Origin: Rhodococcus sp. P-2
GTDB lineage: Bacteria; Actinomycetota; Actinomycetes; Mycobacteriales; Mycobacteriaceae
Direction: 5' to 3'
DNA length: 64,000 nt
NCBI RefSeq assembly: GCF_016598535.1
Contig: NZ_CP066779.1
Coordinates: 434,001 to 498,000, forward strand
The position numbers and the translations under genes are program-made. The notes under the pieces were generated by a model that was given only the letters and a program-made list of their open reading frames with translations, had not been told where the DNA came from and ran no database searches. Below, piece by piece: positions 57,219 to 64,000 of the stretch (positions are counted from its first letter, which is position 1; every line of letters begins with the position of its first letter).

Positions 57219-57869
57219 GTGTCGTACCTGCTTCGCGTCCAACTGCCCGATCGACCCGGCAGCCTCGGCGCTCTCGCCGTAGCGCTCGGTTCGGTGGGCG
57301 CAGACATCCTCTCCCTCGACGTCGTGGAACGAGGCGACGGTTTTGCCATCGACGACCTCGTGGTCGACGTCGAACCGGGCGCGCTGCCCGACACTTTGAT
57401 CACCGCTGCCGAGCACCTACCGGACGTGCTGGTCGATTCGATCCGCCCCTACGCCGGGATTCTCGACACTCACCGTGAGCTCGAACTCATCGATTCCGTT
57501 GCGACGGCCCGAAACGATCGACTACAGGTCCTCGTCGACGGCGCGCCGCGTGTACTGCGAGTCGGTTGGTGCGTCGTCGCGGACATCGGCAAGCACGGTG
57601 CGTACCGCGTCGTCGGTAGCGCCGGCGCGCCGGAAACCCATGCCACCGACATTCCGTGGATGCCACTGGACAAGCCCACCGCCCTCGACGGCGAGGCCGA
57701 CTGGGTTCCGGACGTATGGCGCGACATGAACACCAGCCTCGCTGCCGCACCTCTCGGCACCGGCAATCGAGTCCTCATGCTCGGTCGTCCCGGTGGGCCT
57801 GAATTCCGCCCTTCGGAGATAGCCCGCCTCGGCTATCTCGCGGGAATCGTGGCGACGGTCCTGGGTTGA
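57219..57869 (+). CDS. ACT-domain amino-acid-binding protein
   Basis: The 216-residue protein begins with an ACT domain (SYLLRVQLPDRPGSLGALAVALGSVGADILSLDVVERG); the rest resembles a GAF-like ligand domain. In mycobacteria the positional homologue is Rv3013, of unknown function. GTG 57219 with AAAGG upstream. It is divergent from gatC with a 280-bp spacer. Confidence 0.85.
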   Translation: MSYLLRVQLPDRPGSLGALAVALGSVGADILSLDVVERGDGFAIDDLVVDVEPGALPDTLITAAEHLPDVLVDSIRPYAGILDTHRELELIDSVATARNDRLQVLVDGAPRVLRVGWCVVADIGKHGAYRVVGSAGAPETHATDIPWMPLDKPTALDGEADWVPDVWRDMNTSLAAAPLGTGNRVLMLGRPGGPEFRPSEIARLGYLAGIVATVLG

Positions 57870-57882
57870 CCAGGCTGGGTAA

Positions 57883-58371
57883 TCAGGCGAGACCGCGAAC
57901 CATGACGGTCAGTTCCATACCGCGAATCGGCTCCCACGCCCGCTCGGGATCAGGGACGAAACCGTTGCGGTCGTAGATGCGACGCGCATCGACCATCTCG
58001 GGCTGCGTCGAGATGACCACCGAGTGATCGCCGCGGTCGTAGGCCTCGGCGATCACGGCGCGAACCAATGCCGTTCCGGCGCCCGATCCCCGAGCTTGCG
58101 GCGAGACCGCGAGCATGCGGAACTCGAGTTCGCCCTTCTGCGCAACATCCGCGAAGGGCGTGCCGGGTTCGGCGATCGTCAACGAGCCAACGACCTCGTC
58201 GCCGAGAACGGCAACCAGTACCCGTCCCTGCTCCACCCGAGTTGCGGTGTCGCGCAGGCGCTCCGCGTACGGGGATCCGTCGGCGACGAATCCGCCACCC
58301 ACGTACGACTGCACAGTCAGTTCACCGACGGTCTCGAACTCAGCCGGTAGAACTTCACGAATCTCGATCAT
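57883..58371 (-). CDS. GNAT-family acetyltransferase
   Basis: The 162-residue protein has the acetyl-CoA site in RMLAVSPQARGSGAGTALVRAVIAEA and a C-terminal YDRNGFVPDPER segment, both usual for GNAT enzymes. The acceptor substrate is unknown. ATG start, with an intergenic 47 bp to ligA. Confidence 0.88.
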   Translation of the reverse strand: MIEIREVLPAEFETVGELTVQSYVGGGFVADGSPYAERLRDTATRVEQGRVLVAVLGDEVVGSLTIAEPGTPFADVAQKGELEFRMLAVSPQARGSGAGTALVRAVIAEAYDRGDHSVVISTQPEMVDARRIYDRNGFVPDPERAWEPIRGMELTVMVRGLA

Positions 58372-58418
58372 GGCGTCACTATCGCACCCTGCACGCCAAT
58401 CTCAGAAATCGGACAAAG

Positions 58419-60539
<2,121 letters not shown>

Positions 60540-60569
60540 TCACACCGACACACCCCATGACTCCACACA

Positions 60570-61592
60570 TCAGAATGCCGACGGATCGTCCACCAATGCC
60601 TTACCGACGTCAGTGCACAGCCGAAGGGCGGCGCGACTCCACTCGAGGCTCGCACCCGCAAGACCACAGCTTGGGGTTACCGCGACCTGGGTCTGCAGGA
60701 GTTCGCGCGAGAAGCCGAGACGATCGATCAGGGTGACGGCGGGCATCGCGCACGCTTTCCACGTCACCGGCTTTTCCGGCGGGGCGGAAGGAACCAGACC
60801 GAGCGCCAATTCCTTGCCGGCGTCGAACAACTGGCCGATGCCGTCGAGATCACGAGAACCGACGAGCGACATGTCGAAGCTCACGCCGAACGCCTGGCTT
60901 CGCCTCAGTAGATCCCACGGCATGTCGGCAACGCAGCTGTGAACGATCGTCGGCAGCCCGCAACCGCTGATCGTCGAGTCGAGCACCGCCAGCGCCTCGG
61001 GTTCCGGCAGAGCCGGAACGCTTTCCATCTTGGTGCGCCCAGGCAGCGAACCGGCCAGAACTGCCGCGATCTGAGGCTCGTCCAACTGGATCACGACCTT
61101 GGCGCCGGTCCGGCGTGTGACCTCGGCCGCGTGTCGCGCGAGACCCTCACCCAGTGATTCGGCGGTGTCACGCAGCGCCCCGCGGTCGACGAGAACCCGC
61201 GAACCGTTCGCGACCTCGATCTCGGCGCCGAGTGTCAGCGGGCCGGCAGCTTGGAGCTTGACGACGTGGTCCCCGCCGACGAGACGGGCCGACTCCCAGG
61301 CTTCCTCGAGTGCGTCGAGATCCTGGTTCAGGAAGTCCTCGGCGCGCTTCGCGACGTTGCCCCTTCGCGGCACGACGCGATAGGCACGCGTCGAGGCGTC
61401 GAGGTTGATGTCGACCAAAATGGCCCCCGCCCGGCCGACCATGTCAGCGCCGAGACCGCGACCCGGCAACTCCACCAGGTGTGGAAAACCACCCAGTTCA
61501 CCGAGGATGGTTGCGGCACTTTCGCGGGCGTCCGTGCCCGGCCAGGATCCGATTCCGGTGACGAGGCCACCGATGGAAACCTGCTGTGTCAC
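60570..61592 (-). CDS. MetE/uroporphyrinogen decarboxylase-like protein
   Basis: The 340-residue TIM-barrel protein resembles the C-terminal domain of cobalamin-independent methionine synthase, with zinc-type residues in [14 protein letters not shown] and TPSCGLAG. It lacks the MetE N-terminal domain, so it may use another methyl donor or be a methyltransferase of unknown substrate. The M. tuberculosis match is Rv3015c. GTG 61592 overlaps the mnmA stop by four bases (GTGA). Confidence 0.85.
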   Translation of the reverse strand: MTQQVSIGGLVTGIGSWPGTDARESAATILGELGGFPHLVELPGRGLGADMVGRAGAILVDINLDASTRAYRVVPRRGNVAKRAEDFLNQDLDALEEAWESARLVGGDHVVKLQAAGPLTLGAEIEVANGSRVLVDRGALRDTAESLGEGLARHAAEVTRRTGAKVVIQLDEPQIAAVLAGSLPGRTKMESVPALPEPEALAVLDSTISGCGLPTIVHSCVADMPWDLLRRSQAFGVSFDMSLVGSRDLDGIGQLFDAGKELALGLVPSAPPEKPVTWKACAMPAVTLIDRLGFSRELLQTQVAVTPSCGLAGASLEWSRAALRLCTDVGKALVDDPSAF

Positions 61593-62701
61593 AGTGCGTT
61601 CGGCTCGGATTCGGTGCCGGAGATGGTGCCACTGCCGAGAACCTGGTCGCCCAGTTCGCTGTCGGGGCGATACAACACGACGGCCTGTCCCTTCGCGACG
61701 CCGGTCAGTGGTTCGCGCAACGAAATCGCGATACCGCCGGTTGAAGTACCGTCATCGACGGCCTCCGCAACGGCCTGCGCCAATCCGCCGTGCGCACGAA
61801 CCTGCACCATGCACTCGACGGGGCCTTCGGGCGCTTGGCCCGAAGTCCAGATCGCGCGCTGGGCCGAGATGGCCCAGACGTCGAGATTCTTGGCCGAACC
61901 GACCCGTACCGTTCCGGTTTCGGGCTCGATCGCAGTCACGTACCGCGGACGGCCGTCACCCGCGGGGCCTTCGACGCCGAGCCCCTTGCGCTGTCCGATC
62001 GTGAAACCGTGTACGCCGTCGTGCGCAGCGAGGACCTCACCCGAATCCGCGTCGACGACGCTTCCGGGACGAACGCCGATCCGCGCACCCAGGAATGCTC
62101 GAGTATCGCCGGTCGGGATGAAGCAGATGTCATGGCTGTCGGGCTTGTTCGCCACAGCCAGGCCTCGTTCGGCGGCTTCCTCGCGGATCTGTTCCTTCGG
62201 TGTGTCACCGATCGGGAACATCGCCCGCGAAAGCTGATCAGCAGTCAGCACACCGAGGACGTACGACTGATCCTTGTCCGCATCAACCGCCCGGCGCAGG
62301 ACGCCGTCTTCGAGGCGCGCGTAGTGACCCGTCGCCACGGCATCGAAACCGAGAGCGACCGCACGATCGGCCAGTGCGGTGAATTTGATCTTCTCGTTGC
62401 AACGCAGGCACGGATTGGGGGTCTCACCCGCTGCGTACGACGCCACGAAGTCGTCGATCACGTCTTCCTTGAAACGATCGGCGAAATCCCAGACGTAGAA
62501 GGGTATTCCGAGGACGTCGGCAGCGCGCCTGGCGTCGCCGGCATCTTCCTTCGAGCAGCAACCACGCGAACCCGTCCGCAATGCGCCCGGCGCCGTGGAC
62601 AGCGCAAGATGAACACCGACGACGTCATGTCCGGCGGCAACGGCGCGGGCGGCGGCGACAGCGGAGTCGACGCCTCCGCTCATGGCTGCGAGTACTCGCA
62701 T
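61589..62701 (-). CDS. mnmA: tRNA 2-thiouridine synthase MnmA
   Basis: MnmA thiolates U34 of tRNA-Lys/Glu/Gln. The 370-residue product has the PP-loop [14 protein letters not shown] and the catalytic cysteines in [13 protein letters not shown] and [16 protein letters not shown] 62701 overlaps the iscS stop by one base. The sulfur is expected to come from IscS. Confidence 0.97.
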   Translation of the reverse strand: MRVLAAMSGGVDSAVAAARAVAAGHDVVGVHLALSTAPGALRTGSRGCCSKEDAGDARRAADVLGIPFYVWDFADRFKEDVIDDFVASYAAGETPNPCLRCNEKIKFTALADRAVALGFDAVATGHYARLEDGVLRRAVDADKDQSYVLGVLTADQLSRAMFPIGDTPKEQIREEAAERGLAVANKPDSHDICFIPTGDTRAFLGARIGVRPGSVVDADSGEVLAAHDGVHGFTIGQRKGLGVEGPAGDGRPRYVTAIEPETGTVRVGSAKNLDVWAISAQRAIWTSGQAPEGPVECMVQVRAHGGLAQAVAEAVDDGTSTGGIAISLREPLTGVAKGQAVVLYRPDSELGDQVLGSGTISGTESEPNAL

Positions 62702-63930
62702 CAGCGATCCCCTCCACGCGAACCGGCGCCGGCAAGACCGGCGGCCCGAGCGCGCTCTACTACTTGTGGAAGCGCAGCGATCAGCGCGTCCACATCGGTG
62801 ACACTCGACGTATGTCCGAGCGAAAATCTCAGGGAGCCACGCGCGACAGACGATTCGACGCCCATCGCGATCAATACGTGGCTGGCCCGGGCCACACCAG
62901 CGGTGCAGGCCGAACCGGTGGAACATTCGATACCGGCCGCGTCGAGGAGCATCAACAGCGAATCGCCCTCGCAACCGGGAAAGGTGAAGTGCGCGTTACC
63001 GGGAAGCCGATCGGATCCGGTCGGGCCGTTGAGTACCGACTCGGGAAGGATCTCCAGGACTCCATCTATCAACCGATCGCGCAACTGCGCCAATTCCCTT
63101 GTGCTGGAATCGAAGTTCTCGACATTCGCGCGCAGCGCAGCAGCCATCCCGACAACACCCGCAGTATCCGGAGTGCCCGAACGCAGATCACGTTCGTGTC
63201 CGCCGCCGTGAAGGAGCGGCACACAGGGAACCTGGCGTCCGAGCAGCAGTGCGCCGACGCCGTGCGGACCACCGAACTTATGTGCCGCGATGCTCAGCGC
63301 GGACAACTTGCTCGCCGCGAAATCGACGGGCAATTGCGCAACGGCCTGGACCGCGTCGCTGTGCATCGGAATCTCGAACTCTGCCGCGACCTCTGCCAAC
63401 TCCATGATCGGCATGATCGAGCCGACCTCGTTGTTGGCCCACATCACCGTCACGAGTGCCACCTCGTCGGCGTGGACGGACAGCTCGTCGCGCAACGTCT
63501 TCGGGTCGACGACACCGTTCTCGTCGACCGGCAACCACGTCACACGCGCGCCCTCGTGCTGCTCGAGCCACTCGACGGCGTCGAGCACCGCATGATGCTC
63601 GACGGAGCTGGCCAGAATTCGAGTGCGTCGCGGATCGGCGTCACGGCGAGCCCAGTAGATGCCCTTGACCGCGAGATTGTCGCTCTCGGTTCCTCCGGAG
63701 GTGAAGATGACCTCCGACGGCCGCGCACCCAGGCTCGCGGCGATCGATTCGCGCGATTCCTCGACACGGCGCCGGGCCGCACGGCCGGAGCCGTGCAGCG
63801 AGGACGCGTTGCCCACGGTTTTGAAGGTATCGGTCATCGCCTCGATAGCGGCTGCCGACATCGGAGTCGTGGCGGCATGATCGAGGTACACCGGAAATCC
63901 GGCGTGGGCACTGTGTGCAGGCAGAGTCAT
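62701..63930 (-). CDS. iscS: Cysteine desulfurase IscS
   Basis: IscS takes sulfur from cysteine for Fe-S clusters and tRNA thiolation. The 409-residue PLP enzyme has [18 protein letters not shown], the PLP lysine in [17 protein letters not shown], and the active-site cysteine loop in [16 protein letters not shown] 63930 gives the usual N-terminus; a TATCCT hexamer (63940-63945) lies nine bases upstream. It directly feeds mnmA. Confidence 0.96.
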   Translation of the reverse strand: MTLPAHSAHAGFPVYLDHAATTPMSAAAIEAMTDTFKTVGNASSLHGSGRAARRRVEESRESIAASLGARPSEVIFTSGGTESDNLAVKGIYWARRDADPRRTRILASSVEHHAVLDAVEWLEQHEGARVTWLPVDENGVVDPKTLRDELSVHADEVALVTVMWANNEVGSIMPIMELAEVAAEFEIPMHSDAVQAVAQLPVDFAASKLSALSIAAHKFGGPHGVGALLLGRQVPCVPLLHGGGHERDLRSGTPDTAGVVGMAAALRANVENFDSSTRELAQLRDRLIDGVLEILPESVLNGPTGSDRLPGNAHFTFPGCEGDSLLMLLDAAGIECSTGSACTAGVARASHVLIAMGVESSVARGSLRFSLGHTSSVTDVDALIAALPQVVERARAAGLAGAGSRGGDR

Positions 63931-64000
63931 GGCTTGACAAGGATAGCCCAGCACGAGAGTTCGCCCAGCCTCGCTCAGGAGGCTACGCGGTCATCGCCGG

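Noticed and set aside
61790-63211. 473-codon plus-strand frame
   Set aside because: It is antisense to mnmA and iscS, both with intact catalytic motifs.

Overview
The window looks like a piece of core chromosome from a high-GC actinomycete of the genus Rhodococcus, most likely the R. erythropolis/qingshengii group. The evidence is the strong GC3 bias, frequent GTG/TTG starts, ATGA/GTGA gene overlaps, gene order matching the Mycobacterium tuberculosis segment Rv2923c-Rv3025c (synteny recalled from memory), an integral-membrane alkane hydroxylase, and a 348-residue zinc alcohol dehydrogenase that closely resembles the R. erythropolis enzyme. No insertion sequence, prophage, integrase or CRISPR array was seen. 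Most genes lie on the minus strand.

Layout. 1-4.1 kb: OsmC-like (partial), mutM, rnc, rpmF, DUF177 and sepIVA. 3.6-8.1 kb: coaD, rsmD and pyc. 8.2-12.3 kb: recG and a DAK2/FakA-like gene, divergent from rpmB. 12.9-16.8 kb: enoyl-CoA hydratase, ung, a gamma-carbonic-anhydrase-like protein, thiL and a DUF3515 protein. 16.8-24.2 kb: ddl, a cystathionine gamma-lyase-like enzyme, gpsA, fbiD, ppk and mutT1. 24.4-29.1 kb: hupB, leuD, leuC, an IclR regulator, a PPOX/FDOR protein and a DUF5302 protein. 29.2-31.1 kb: tRNA-Glu, tRNA-Gln and gltX. 31.1-40 kb: alkB, an FAH-family enzyme, leuB, serA, ilvC, ilvN and ilvB with an attenuator leader. 40.2-47 kb: a PH-like protein, ilvD, an APC permease, a DoxX-like protein and lppZ. 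47.1-57 kb: alcohol dehydrogenase, gatB, pfkA, a two-component system, a secreted phospholipase A2 with a membrane serine hydrolase, gatA and gatC. 57.2-64 kb: ACT protein, GNAT acetyltransferase, ligA, a MetE-like protein, mnmA and iscS.

How the genes work together. Branched-chain amino acid synthesis is nearly complete here (ilvB, ilvN, ilvC, ilvD, leuB, leuC, leuD), and two control elements are visible: a leader-peptide attenuator before ilvB and a 20-bp-spaced direct-repeat array between leuC and an IclR regulator. GluRS, tRNA-Glu, tRNA-Gln and GatCAB together form the indirect Gln-tRNA route. iscS and mnmA form a tRNA 2-thiouridylation pair, and mutM, ung, mutT1, ligA and recG give a DNA-repair theme.

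The most notable non-housekeeping signals are a duplicated 44-bp palindrome at 34.6 and 55.1 kb, the interruption of the gat/pfkA gene block by a four-gene envelope/lipid insert (50.9-55.1 kb), and repeated TANNNT-N6/7-GTG arrangements that suggest leaderless transcripts. No clearly new biological system is evident. The phospholipase/serine-hydrolase pair and the duplicated palindrome are the best candidates for something undescribed.
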